The translations under genes and the position numbers were made by a program. DNA of 64,000 bases from Oopsacas minuta (taxonomy: Eukaryota; Porifera; Hexactinellida; Lyssacinosida; Leucopsacidae): contig JAKMXF010000298.1 in NCBI GenBank assembly GCA_024704765.1, positions 186,001 to 250,000 on the forward strand, in the 5' to 3' direction. Numbering within the stretch: the stretch's first letter is position 1; each line of letters starts with the position of its first letter. A model generated the notes under the pieces. That model searched no databases and had not been told where the DNA came from. It was given only the letters and a program-made list of their open reading frames with translations. Shown here in pieces: positions 54,615-64,000 of the stretch.

Positions 54615-57600
54615 ATGGGTCGTGATAAAGAATCAGAGAAAAGAAAGGATTACAGAAATAGAGGGAGGGATGATGTGAAGAAAATAAGTAGTAGTAGATC
54701 ACAGGATAAATCTCGTTATTCCCCAACTAAATCACGGAGGACTACTCCACCAAGATCAAGGAAGAGGTCACGGTCACTCTCTCCTAAATCAAGGAGATCT
54801 TCTCCCAGGAGAAGATCTAGGTCTAGATCTCCACGGATGAAACGAAGGTCTCCTTCCCCTAGATCAAAGAGACGCACCCCATCTCCGAGACACAAGAGGA
54901 GATCTCGATCCCCTAAAGGAAGAAGGAGATCACCTTCCCCCAAGAAGAGAAGATCTAGTATTGAGCGATCTAAGAATCATCTATCAAAAGAACGAGAATA
55001 TAGAAAAGGTAGAAATTATATAATCAATAGCCTCTACGTAATTTTACTAAGTTTGGTCCAAAAATGGGTCGATTTTCGCGAATTTTGAATTGTAATTCGT
55101 TGCTGGAAAACTACCCCAATAAATGGAGTGAGAATTTACTGTACTTAAAATTGTGATTAATTATTCTAGAAAAATCGGAGCCGAATGGAGTTTCAAAACC
55201 GAAACCACAAGTTCCGGAGGATACGGTAAGTTTCCCAATGGAACAGTCTAATATTGATGATGAGATGAAACGTCGCAGAGAAAGAATCGAAGCCTGGCGA
55301 CTCTCTCGAAAACCTGATGAACCGCTAGAACAACCCGAGGTCAAAAAACCGCGAAAGGAGTGGACGCTAGACGACGATGAAGACGATGGAATTTCAAGTG
55401 ATTCAGAGGTTGAAGCTGGAGAAGATAAACTAGAAGATATTTCTGATAAAAGTGATGGAGCTGATCCATTGGATGAGTTTATGGAAGGAATACATACTGA
55501 AGTATCTGGATTAAGTGGAGTTCAGTTAACAGGAAATTTAAATAACGTTGATAAAGATGGGAAAGGTTTTGTGGTGATATCAGGCGAGAAAAAGCGCGAT
55601 AAAATCACAAAATTTGGTGCTAATAAGGGAGACATAATGGTGGACATGGCTGATGGTTATACAGGAGAATCTGAGGAAGAACCAGGTGAAGAGAGTTTTG
55701 CTACAATAACCAATATGTATCGTAAGAAGGAATTAGCTACAGTCGATCACTCACTAATACAATATCCTGAATACAGGAAAAGTTTCTATGTTGAAGTGCC
55801 AGAGTTAACACGAATGAGTCCAGAAGATGTGGAAATAATGCGTCAAGAATTGGAATCTATTACTGTTGTCGGGAATGATTGTCCTAACCCAATTAAGCGT
55901 TGGAGTCAGTGTGGTATATCTTCAAAGGTAAACTTTAAAAATACGATAATTGGGGGAATATAGAAAAATATTTAAATCTGATATCTTTGAAGCCATTCCA
56001 ACATGAATTGAAACATTTTAGGTATCTATTCGTTAAATGCCATATAGAGTGAAACAATTTCCTGGGTATTCCAATTGAATGACATCTTCATCTTATCCTG
56101 AAATTCGTATTACGCGGTGCCACATTATAAACATTGTTGATATTTTCTCTAGGTAGCAGATATAATGAAGAAAAACAAGTACGAGAATCCAACTCCAATT
56201 CAAGCACAATCTCTACCCGTAATTATGAGTGGTAGAGATATGATAGGCATTGCTAGGACTGGGAGTGGGAAAACTTTAGCATTTATATTACCCATGCTAC
56301 GTCACGTTATGGATCAACCACCGTTACAATTATTTGACGGACCAATAGCATTATTATTATCTCCAACCAGAGAACTTGCATTGCAGACTTATAAAGAAGT
56401 TAAAAAGTTCAGTAAATCGCTAAAATTATGCGTTACATGTGTGTATGGAGGTGCTGGCATAAAAGAACAGATTGCTGACTTGAAAAGAGGAAGTGAAATT
56501 GTGGTTTGTACGCCAGGTAATCCCATATGTACTTTCATATTTTTAATAATTATGGGAAATTACAAAATCCTAAATTTGGATGAAAAATTTTCTGAGTCGG
56601 GTTGTCTAAGTGAAAAATATGCGTGAGTAAGTTTGAAATATAGATTAGTAAGTTTGAAATATACAGTGCCAGTCAAATTAATAAGCACGATAGAAATTAT
56701 TTTAAAAGTATACATTTATCCGGATTATAGCATATATTTCAATGAGTAGGAATAGGGAGAGACATCTCAGATTCATATCTTTGAAAACATGCTCGAGAAC
56801 AGTGTAATTTGAATATAACAAGAGGATAATCTGCTGAAACTCAAAATATTTGAGAGAAAAAAATAATGTAGACGTATATCAAAAGTTAAAATGTAGGGGG
56901 ATGATTATATAGAGCATCCCCCCCGGATCTACGCCCCTGTATATATTTATTTATACTATGCATTTTGTATAGGACGGATGATAGAGTTATTAGCAGCAAA
57001 TAATGGTAAAGTTACTAATCTCAGAAGAGTAACATATGTTGTATTGGATGAAGCCGATAGGATGTTTGATTTCGGTTTTGAGCCACAAGTATCTAAGATT
57101 ATGAATAACACGCGGCCTGATAAACAAACAGTAATGTTTTCAGCCACATTTCCGCGTTCAATGGAGATTCTAGCAAGGAAGATTCTTGTCAAACCAATTC
57201 AGGTGCAAGTTGGTGGTCGTAGTGTTGTGTGTAAAGACGTGGAGCAAAATGTGGTTGTTCTAGACGAAGATAAAAAATTTTTTAAATTACTAGAGTTATT
57301 GGGAAACTATCTGCAGGATGGCTCATGTTTGATCTTTGTTGACAAACAAGAAATTGCTGACATGATTTTACGTGATTTATGGAAAGCCAGTTATACATGT
57401 CTTTCTCTACACGGAGGTATGGATCAATATGATCGTGCTTCAACTATTTCTGATTTCAAATCTGGCAATATCAATGTCCTTGTTGCAACATCGATTGCAG
57501 CTCGTGGTCTAGACGTACGTCATCTATATCTTGTGGTTAATTATGACTGTCCTAATCATTATGAAGATTATGTACATCGTTGTGGACGTACTGGTCGTGC

Positions 57601-58612
57601 AGGAAATAAAGGAATAGCTTACACATTCATTACACCGGAGCAGAAAAATTATTTCGGCATATTAATTCGCGCTTTTAAACTTTCAGAAACAGAGGTACCA
57701 CGAGATCTCCAAGAACTTTATGATAAATATGTTGAGCAGCTCAAAGCTGAAGGCAAGAAATTGCCCTCATTTGATAAGACAGACGGTTTTAATAAGCGTT
57801 GTAGTGGGTACAAATTCGATGAGAGAGAGGAAGCGACTCGTGATGAAATGCGACGTGTTCAGAAATCAATACACGGTGTAGATTCGGATGATGAAGAAGT
57901 TTCCACTGCTTTGGATCATTATGGGAATAAACTGGACAGTGCTTTTAAGAGTAAACCACATATACGTGAAGCTAGTATTAATCCGTATCTGCCTCTAGCA
58001 GGACCACAGGTAAGTAAGGAAACGGGTAACATTGCCGCGGTGAAGAAAGCGCAGTTAATAGCTCAGCGTTTCGAGCTGAACAAGAAAATTGTAGTCCCGA
58101 ATCCAGTTGAAAATCCTCATCAACGTGCTGCAAATGAATTTGTAAACACAGGGACATTGAAATCTTCTGTCTCAGCTAAAGACATTGCTAGCCATTTAGC
58201 AGCCAGCATAAACATGCGGATTGGTGCGCCTACAACCTCTCTATCTCAAGCTATACTCCCCCCTGGTGCAAGACAAGCATTGGATGGGAAAGATGGTAGG
58301 CCTAATGCTGTATACGAGGATGAAGTTGAGATAAATGATTTCCCTCAACAAGCACGATTTAGAATAACTCACAGAGATACACTTGATCAGATAACTGAAG
58401 ATACAGAATGTGGTATTACAGTACGTGGTATTTATATACCGGATAATCAGAAGCCGAAATCTGACGAAAAGAGGGTTTACTTAGCAATGGAAGCACACAC
58501 AGAGAATGCAATTGAACTGGCAAAGAATGAAGTAAAAAGAATTTTGAGGGAAGAGTTACAAAAAATCGCACTTAGACCTACTCCCAAAACTGGTAGATAT
58601 AAAGTGTTGTAG
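54615..58612 (+). CDS. DDX46: DDX46 (Prp5) DEAD-box spliceosomal RNA helicase
   Basis: Exons 54615-55008, 55170-55927, 56153-56516, 56973-58612; 3,156 nt, 1,051 residues (human 1,031). The N-terminal 130 residues are an arginine-serine domain ([20 protein letters not shown]). Then a charged linker with [10 protein letters not shown] and [16 protein letters not shown]. The helicase core has the Q motif (PTPIQ), I (ARTGSGKT), Ia (PTRELA), II (DEAD), III (SAT) and VI ([10 protein letters not shown]). The C-terminal region ends RYKVL as in animals. Prp5/DDX46 proofreads branch-site pairing and bridges U1 and U2 snRNPs in the pre-spliceosome. The start follows a strong acceptor-like TTTTAG by 8 bases. 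Intron 3 holds repeat fragments. Confidence 0.95.
56662..56943. repeat. Transposon-derived fragments in DDX46 intron 3
   Basis: TACAGTGCCAGTCAAATTAA at 56662 looks like a Tc1/mariner inverted-repeat end. Near 56915-56943 GGATCTACGCCCCTGTA resembles the inverted end of hAT-type elements (CAGGGGCGTAGATCC on the other strand). No complete element can be delimited. Confidence 0.4.
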
Positions 58613-58896
58613 GATTTGTGTGTTGTATCAACAGATTATTAGGCAGAACTTCATTCAGAATCATATCTATATTTCCTAAAAATATTCAATGAAATGATAA
58701 CTTTCCACTTTTGCTTATTTATTTGGCTATTTATTAGGTTAGAAGTTTGATGTACGGTGTGAAAAGACTGGTATACTTAGCTTGATAGTATCTTGATGGG
58801 AAGATTATCTTATCAGGTAAGTAAATACAGTTGGTATATCTTACAGAAGAAGATGGTATTCCAAATTGGTCAAAAGTTTGCATACAAAAATATTCA

Positions 58897-59059
58897 ATGA
58901 AGTTCTCATATTAATAAATCGTATTTTGTATGAATTTCCTTGCTAATACGCGAATTTGCTACTTTTTTCCTTACAAAAAGCTCCCTATGAATCTCCATGA
59001 ATACACTTGCTAATAGGCATATTTTCAATTAGACGAATTGCTAATAGGAGAACACCACT
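58897..59059. repeat. MITE-like element, family D, diverged
   Basis: Same plan and 163-bp length as the 24.5 kb copy: left GAAGTTCTCATATTAATAA, middle TTTCCTTGCTAATACGCGAA, right CTAATAGGAGAACACCACT. Confidence 0.6.
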
Positions 59060-59325
59060 CTACTTATCAAATAGCTAAAATGTATCCATTATTTTTTCAG
59101 TGAACCTATGAACTTTTAACTGCCTTTTCATATTTGTTTCGTATTCGTTCTATACCCCACACTGTTTAAGATTAAGAGTTGTAATTTTGTCAAAAGGTTT
59201 ATTATGACATGTGGCTCTGCATACGATTTTCTCTGACGCAATGACATATTTATGCCAATTTAAGCCCTTTTTACTCTCAGCAATAGTTTTTTCCTTAATT
59301 ATATTTCCATTATATTAACACCAGT

Positions 59326-59412
59326 ACAGTAGAACTCGGATAAGACGTACATTCTTCTCAATATAATGTCTATTCAGTTAAGACTTCTACTCAGATAGTA
59401 CGTATGTCCTAT
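59326..59412. repeat. Tigger/pogo-like MITE fragment
   Basis: Starts TACAGTAGAACTCGGATAAG. The right part AGACTTCTACTCAGATAGTACG is roughly inverted. Non-coding. Confidence 0.4.
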
Positions 59413-59617
59413 TTACAATTCATTAAATTATTTTCTAGCCCAGTAATATTAATTGGGAGTCAATTTAATAGCATTTTCACACATACACAAGCAAGCATTC
59501 AAAGAAAAGTATTGTACTTATTTTTTTCCTATTTTAACCCATGCGTGAGTTAGCAACAAATACTAATGTTTACAGCAATACGCTAAATAGAACCTACTCC
59601 ATGTTCAATTGTAGGAA

Positions 59618-60049
59618 TTAATATCGGTCGTCGAAAAAAGAATACTTACATTTCTTCACGCTAGCGTGCAACGGAATTCCACTGTTTTCAGCTTGCATTA
59701 GAGCCTGATACTTTTGGATATCAAGTTCTAGTTCAAATTTTTCCTCCTTCAACTTCTTTCTCCTATCAAATAACCTGTGTTGTTCTGTATTCCATCGTCT
59801 CTGCTCTTTTCTACGAAGAATCATAATTTCTTCGTATTTATAATGGTTCTTTGGATAAAGAATTCTAAGCGTTTTTAATGTCATTTCAGCTAATTCTTCC
59901 CTTGTGTGCTCGTATGGCCTATCCTTGTTTCTCATCCTCGATTGACCCATATCAACGGCGAAAGTTAGCTCTGTTCTGAAATTCTCTTCCACAAATAATG
60001 TGTTTATAGCTTCACAATTTTCGTCTCCGCTTATTCCATGGAAGTCCAT
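59618..60049 (-). CDS. Small basic/coiled-coil protein, bZIP-like, gene 1
   Basis: Open frame of 143 residues on the minus strand. After an N-terminal acidic stretch, HTREELAEMTLKTLRILYP precedes a basic helix, ILRRKEQRRWNTEQHRLFDRR, which runs into a helix with heptad-like hydrophobics (LKEEKFELELDIQKYQALM). The layout recalls CNC or Maf bZIP factors (a small helical extension, basic region, zipper), but the invariant Asn and Arg pattern is not canonical. A consensus-like donor (AAAT|GTAAGT at 59650/59649) lies in the last codons, so the true 3' end may be spliced to an exon I cannot place; otherwise the stop is at 59618-59620. Gene 2 at 60.7-61.1 kb is related. Confidence 0.5.
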   Translation of the reverse strand: MDFHGISGDENCEAINTLFVEENFRTELTFAVDMGQSRMRNKDRPYEHTREELAEMTLKTLRILYPKNHYKYEEIMILRRKEQRRWNTEQHRLFDRRKKLKEEKFELELDIQKYQALMQAENSGIPLHASVKKCKYSFFDDRY

Positions 60050-60736
60050 ATCTTACTGTTTGTTTTAAACAAATTTGTTATTTGTTTTATAATGTATAAT
60101 ATTTGGCCTTTTATACTTCAAACTAATATTTTTTATAATGTATGATATATGTTTATACAATCGAAATTTTCTGTGATATCCCAGAATGAGGTATTAAAAA
60201 GTAAGCTAGCGCCTGCGCCTGCGCCTGCTACTATTTAATATATGCCCGTAATCTACCTCTGAGTCTTTCTAATGTGGACATGTTTGTATGACATATTTAT
60301 TCTGATAATAGCTTATATGAAAACTCTCTCTAGTAATCATTTTTGGTAATGGAACTTTAATTGGCTTTAATGCTCCCTTCTTAGATCCTAGAGTAATCCA
60401 TTTCCGAGAGTTATATTTAGCACCATGTAACGGTTAATCAGATTTAAGTGTTACTTCCTGACTAAAATTGTACCATTCTACAATATTATCACCGAGGGGA
60501 ATTTTACCGAATCATGATATTAATCCCCCGTTAAAGACTCGTAGCAAATTGCTACGGATTATAGATTTACTTTGTATAAGTGCACTATAATTATTGCAAT
60601 ATCTATGTAACTTAGACATAATAATTACTCTAGCTGTATTAATATTGAAAGTCAAATAGATACGTGCCTCTTGCTTATTGAATGTATTGCCAAAGCTATA
60701 TGGTGTATATTAGTTTTATGCGATAGCAGGTGTCTT
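60050..60736. other. gap between the two bZIP-like genes
   Basis: AT-rich. Contains three copies of a GCGCCT unit at about 60209-60228, the most GC-rich spot in the area. No ORF of note. Confidence 0.5.
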
Positions 60737-61093
60737 TTAAATAACCGTCAGTTTTTGTAATTTCTTGATTTCTTCTATAAGAGTTTGTTTCTCGTTTAAG
60801 ATCGCCTCTTTCGTTTCTTTTAGAATTTGTAATTCCTTGCGAGAGTTAGCTACATTTATTCTGACCTGTTCTCTTCGTCTTATGATTTTGAATTCTTCAT
60901 TCTCTCTTTCACTGCGACCGGTTAAGAAATCATTCAGTTCGATTCTATTCATTTTATGTAACTTTTTCGATAGTGCTTTATCTTTTGTGTGCTTTTTTTT
61001 CAAATAACACATCAAGATTTTCCCAGCTAATACTGTCTCAGTTTGTTTAATTTCCATTAGTATTCGGATGTTTGTTTGTTTGTTTATTGTCAT
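60737..61093 (-). CDS. Small basic/coiled-coil protein, bZIP-like, gene 2
   Basis: 118-residue frame on the minus strand. The 5' end falls in a TTTG microsatellite, so the start is uncertain; Met13 (MEIKQTET) is an alternative. MNRIELNDFLTGR is followed by the basic segment FKIIRRREQVRINVANSRKE and a leucine/isoleucine heptad helix (LQILKETKEAILNEKQ, LIEEIKKLQKL). Against CNC bZIP factors (RRRGKNKVAAQNCRKR) the frame RRREQVRINVANSRKE keeps the arginines and NSR but has V where the invariant Asn should be. Gene 1 shares EE-x-x-I-[LI]-RR-[KR]-EQ-x-R-x-N. Probably a lineage-specific, diverged bZIP pair. Upstream 61094-61766 is AT-rich shared promoter with LETM1. Confidence 0.5.
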   Translation of the reverse strand: MTINKQTNIRILMEIKQTETVLAGKILMCYLKKKHTKDKALSKKLHKMNRIELNDFLTGRSERENEEFKIIRRREQVRINVANSRKELQILKETKEAILNEKQTLIEEIKKLQKLTVI

Positions 61094-61766
61094 TCCTCCT
61101 TTTATACGTAATTTTTGGACACTGAAATACCTTTTACAAATTGTACAAGCTAATGAGCTTACATTTTCAATTACTCTCTAATTCTTTGAACTTGGATCTA
61201 AGTTCTATCGGTAATTTTCCCTTGAATGGTGCTTATTGTTACACCTAACTAAAATGTTGTACAACTAGAGATTATCAATCGAAACACTTGAAAGCATTTA
61301 ATGCGTAGATAAAATATACAGTTTAGCCAACATCGTTTACATAATTACAAATACTGTAATATCATATATCTAAGGGATTTTCTAACAATGTATATTTGAA
61401 CTAAATCCATGATACATCCCTTGTTGGATGGAGCAACTCTTAAGGCAATATTCTTGCACCAAAGTATTGTCTCTAAAATTGCTATTTGTAACTTACAAAT
61501 TTCAGAATTATTCTTTTAGGACAAATATATTGTGGACAGTTCTACGGGTAGCTATTTGGAATACTGTTTAGCTTACACACGTGTATTTCTTTATTTTTTT
61601 GCTTGTATTCAATACCATGTTTTTTTCCGCGTAATACAAGCATTTGACAAAAATTTATTTGATACTAACTTTAGAGACAATCGCCTTTGTATATAGCTTT
61701 GGTATTTGCAATGATATCAATAAAGATATTTTAATTGAGGAAATGTATTGTTATTCCATTAGCTAG

Positions 61767-64000
61767 ATGTCTAGGTTATTATTTTATGGTTGTCGTGAGG
61801 GATATGCAGATGTTGCCAATACCCTGCAAGGGTTAAAACATGGCATAAGATCATTTTCAAATACACACTTACTCCCGCCATCGAATTATGCCCTACGGAA
61901 TAATCATAACAATTTGATCCAAACAACCGCGAAATGGGCGCGAAACATACAAACTGAGACACAAACTTCAGGCTCTAGCATACCTCCGTTTCAACCACCT
62001 AATGGAAAAGTCACAACAGCTCTATCTCAAGCTCCACCTTTACCCACTCAAGAGAATATTCTGGAACAAAGTGCGAAGGTTAAAGATTTGCGAGATGAAA
62101 TATCTGATATAGCAAATGCTGAGAAGAATGCAGATAAGAAAATGGAGAAAAAAGTATCTGCCAAACCGAGTATTTGGGTTAGAATTAAAAATGAGACATT
62201 GCATTACTATCATGGTTTCAAGTTGTTCTTTTACGAAGTGAAAATATCAACTAAATTCCTTGGGAAGATTCTGAGGGGGCATTCACTAACGAGAAGAGAG
62301 AAGAGACAACTTGAACGAACTGTTGCAGATATCTTCAGACTTGTACCATTTTCCATATTTATTATACTTCCGTTTATGGAGTTTTTGTTACCAGTTGCAA
62401 TCAAAATATTTCCAGGATTGTTGCCTTCAACTTTCCAAACTGTCCAAACGAAAAATGAGAAAATTCGTGCTGAATTGAAGGTCAAGTTGGAGATGTCAAA
62501 ATTTCTTAGAAATACCATGGGAGGTATTAATTACCAAAATATTTCGTAGATATTTTCTGTAAATGCTTTTTGTTTTTTTTTTTCAGAAATGAGTGTACTA
62601 AATGAAAAGAAAGAAGGGCCAACAATTCATGAATTTGTGGAATTTTTTGAAGCAATTCGTGAGAGAGGAGAGAATGCTCATGTTGATGATGTGATTAGAT
62701 TCTCACAACTTTTCAGAGATGAGTTTACGTTGGACAACATGGCACATGCTCAATTGAAGGTATGTGAAGTATTTATACTTATAATGTTTTCAAAATAAAC
62801 TATTTCATTTTATGAATGATATACATACATGCACCATGTTCATTGTGCATGATCGGCTTTACACCGTATATGTCGATATGTCCATGGTTGTAACTTGTAG
62901 TAATAATTATTGTATCAATTCACTCCTGCTTTAGCCTATAATACCTGGTTATTCTCCTGGGTAATTCATATTTATTCAATTCGCAATATCCACAATAATA
63001 ATAATTACACTGTATTTATCCCTAGTTAAATTTTTATATATTCGTTGTTATTGATACACCATGGCTAAGTAGTTAAGTTTACCTGTCTAGTTTATAAACT
63101 TAGTTGATTCAAAAAGTTATGGCAGCGGTGGGATTCGAACCCACGCCTCCGAAGAGAATAGTGCCTTAAACTATCGCCTTAGACCGCTCGGCCACGCTAC
63201 CTATAATTCATAAAATTACATTTTTCACCTTATAAACCATTATTCCGTACATATTCTTTTCTACTTTAAATCTATGAAAATATCTTGACAATTATCCTGA
63301 AAATTAACAATAGGCTCTCTGCAAGTTATTGATGCTAAACTCTGTTGGTACAAGCGCACTGCTTCGACTGCAACTAAACATGTGTCTGCGACATTTGAAA
63401 GCTGATGATAATCTCATCAGAAAAGAAGGTATTGACAATATGACATCTTCAGAATTGCAATCTGCTTGTCAAGCTCGTGGAATGAGAGCTGTGGGCATGA
63501 ATGGGAGAAAGCTGAAGGAGCAATTATCATTATGGCTAAACTTACATTTAGATAAACAGGTGCAGTTCTTATATGCAGGTTTAACAATTTCATAATTTTA
63601 CGATGGATTCTCATCGTAAATTTGCTTCGAAATGCTGAATTTCTTTCGCAAATATGATTTGATTTTAGTATTTTTCAAATTTAGCAATCTGTATTGATAA
63701 TTTAGCCAATGAATCTACAGCAAAGAATTAAAGAATTATTAATTACAAATTCTAAAATGTGTAATCTAGAAAAATCGAGGACAAAAGTTCATTTTTGATT
63801 AAAGTGTTTTGATGTTGCAATCACTAATTTAATGTATTAATATTGCTAACTAAACTATCTTTGACAACGAATCAATTGTTATACGTTTTCATAAATAGGT
63901 TCCTCCATCTCTTTTACTACTCACACAAGCCCTCACTTTAAAATCACATGCTCCAAATCCAGAAGGATTAGGCAAAACTCTTTCTGCTCTACCAGAAGAG
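61767..64000 (+). CDS. LETM1: LETM1-type mitochondrial inner-membrane protein, 3' end beyond window
   Basis: Exons 61767-62523, 62587-62759, 63314-63559 and 63899-64000 (continues); 426 residues seen. The N terminus is a mitochondrial-type leader. YHGFKLFFYEVKISTKFLGKILRGHSLTRREKRQL begins the LETM domain, then VPFSIFIILPFMEFLLPVAIKIFPGLLPSTF is the membrane segment. After splicing, EEFV-like DVIRFSQLFRDEFTLDNM, ALCKLL, LRHLKADDNLIRKEGID and ELQSACQARGMRAVGM are highly conserved. LETM1 handles K+/H+ (and Ca2+) exchange across the inner membrane and aids cristae shape. The ATG follows TTAGCTAG directly. Intron 2 (554 bp) contains a tRNA gene on the other strand. Confidence 0.93.
63111..63115 (-). 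terminator. RNA polymerase III terminator of the tRNA gene
   Basis: AAAAA on the plus strand, so TTTTT on the transcribed minus strand, starting 5 bases past the discriminator base. Confidence 0.7.
63120..63201 (-). tRNA. tRNA-Leu (anticodon AAG)
   Basis: The minus strand begins GGTAGCGTGGCCGAGCGG and ends in GTGGGTTCGAATCCCACC then GCTGCC and discriminator A. The 7-bp acceptor stem GGTAGCG/CGCTGCC closes with one G-T pair; the long variable arm marks Leu. The anticodon stem ATAGT/ACTAT encloses the loop TTAAGGC with AAG at 63165-63167, read as inosine-AG for CUU/CUC codons. Outside the anticodon stem it is almost identical to the vertebrate gene. A and B boxes are intact and no intron is present. 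It lies antisense within LETM1 intron 2. Confidence 0.95.

Larger units (their letters stand above)
58613..59617. other. 1.0 kb gap between DDX46 and bZIP-like gene 1
   Basis: Shared 3' flank of convergent genes. It holds a family D MITE copy (58897-59059) and a Tigger-like end (59326 onward), both listed. Rest AT-rich. Confidence 0.45.

Noticed and set aside
54716-54943. Minus-strand ORF opposite the RS domain of DDX46
   Set aside because: It is the reverse complement of arginine-serine repeats (GDRDLLL-like low complexity), a common shadow.
1-64000. CRISPR arrays, bacterial operons, Shine-Dalgarno sites, prophage
   Set aside because: No regularly spaced direct repeats; spliced animal genes throughout.
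1-64000. Intact transposase, reverse transcriptase or viral gene
   Set aside because: All mobile-element traces seen are short non-coding inverted-repeat elements.

Overview
The window is animal nuclear DNA. Genes have spliced GT-AG exons. The products are animal-specific: a TRAF adaptor, ECSIT, a paired-class homeodomain protein, a Tudor-KH piRNA-pathway protein, tetraspanins, CEP70 and a BTB-Kelch protein. DNA is AT-rich, most introns are 50-250 bp, and many intergenic gaps are under 300 bp. This fits a compact early-branching metazoan genome; a demosponge is my best guess, but no species is identified. Exon joins were placed by hand from splice sites and frame. In every multi-exon gene with both ends in the window the exon lengths sum to a multiple of three.

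Layout. 1-12.2 kb: the 3' part of an FGGY-type carbohydrate kinase, a 14-exon class II PI3-kinase, a single-exon MSP-domain protein and LRRC49. 12.3-17.1 kb: CTU2, ECSIT and an EXD3-like exonuclease, all intronless. 17.2-24.5 kb: a cysteine-rich single-pass receptor, RBM19 with six RRMs, a TRAF on the minus strand and WDR74. 24.5-31.1 kb: an SR splicing factor, a 1,167-residue protein I cannot name, and AAGAB. 31.4-37.5 kb: three coiled-coil genes of ciliary or centrosomal type (CCDC166-like, CCDC170-like, CEP70). 39.1-48.5 kb: TDRKH, an ARX-like homeobox gene on the minus strand in large non-coding flanks, and a BTB-BACK-Kelch gene. 49.6-53.8 kb: a chitobiase-like GH18 protein with a changed catalytic residue, and two tandem tetraspanins. 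54.6-64 kb: DDX46, two small basic/coiled-coil (bZIP-like) genes on the minus strand, and LETM1 running off the end with a tRNA-Leu(AAG) antisense in one intron.

Themes. Twenty-two of 26 protein genes lie on the plus strand, some only 85-140 bp apart. Many start codons follow an acceptor-like pyrimidine-AG by fewer than about 12 bases, which suggests 5'UTR introns or spliced-leader trans-splicing. ECSIT, a TNFR-like cysteine-rich receptor and a TRAF lie within 10 kb. RBM19, WDR74 and CTU2 serve ribosome and tRNA maturation; SRSF and DDX46 serve splicing. Several families of short inverted-repeat elements (MITE-like) sit in introns and just upstream of genes.
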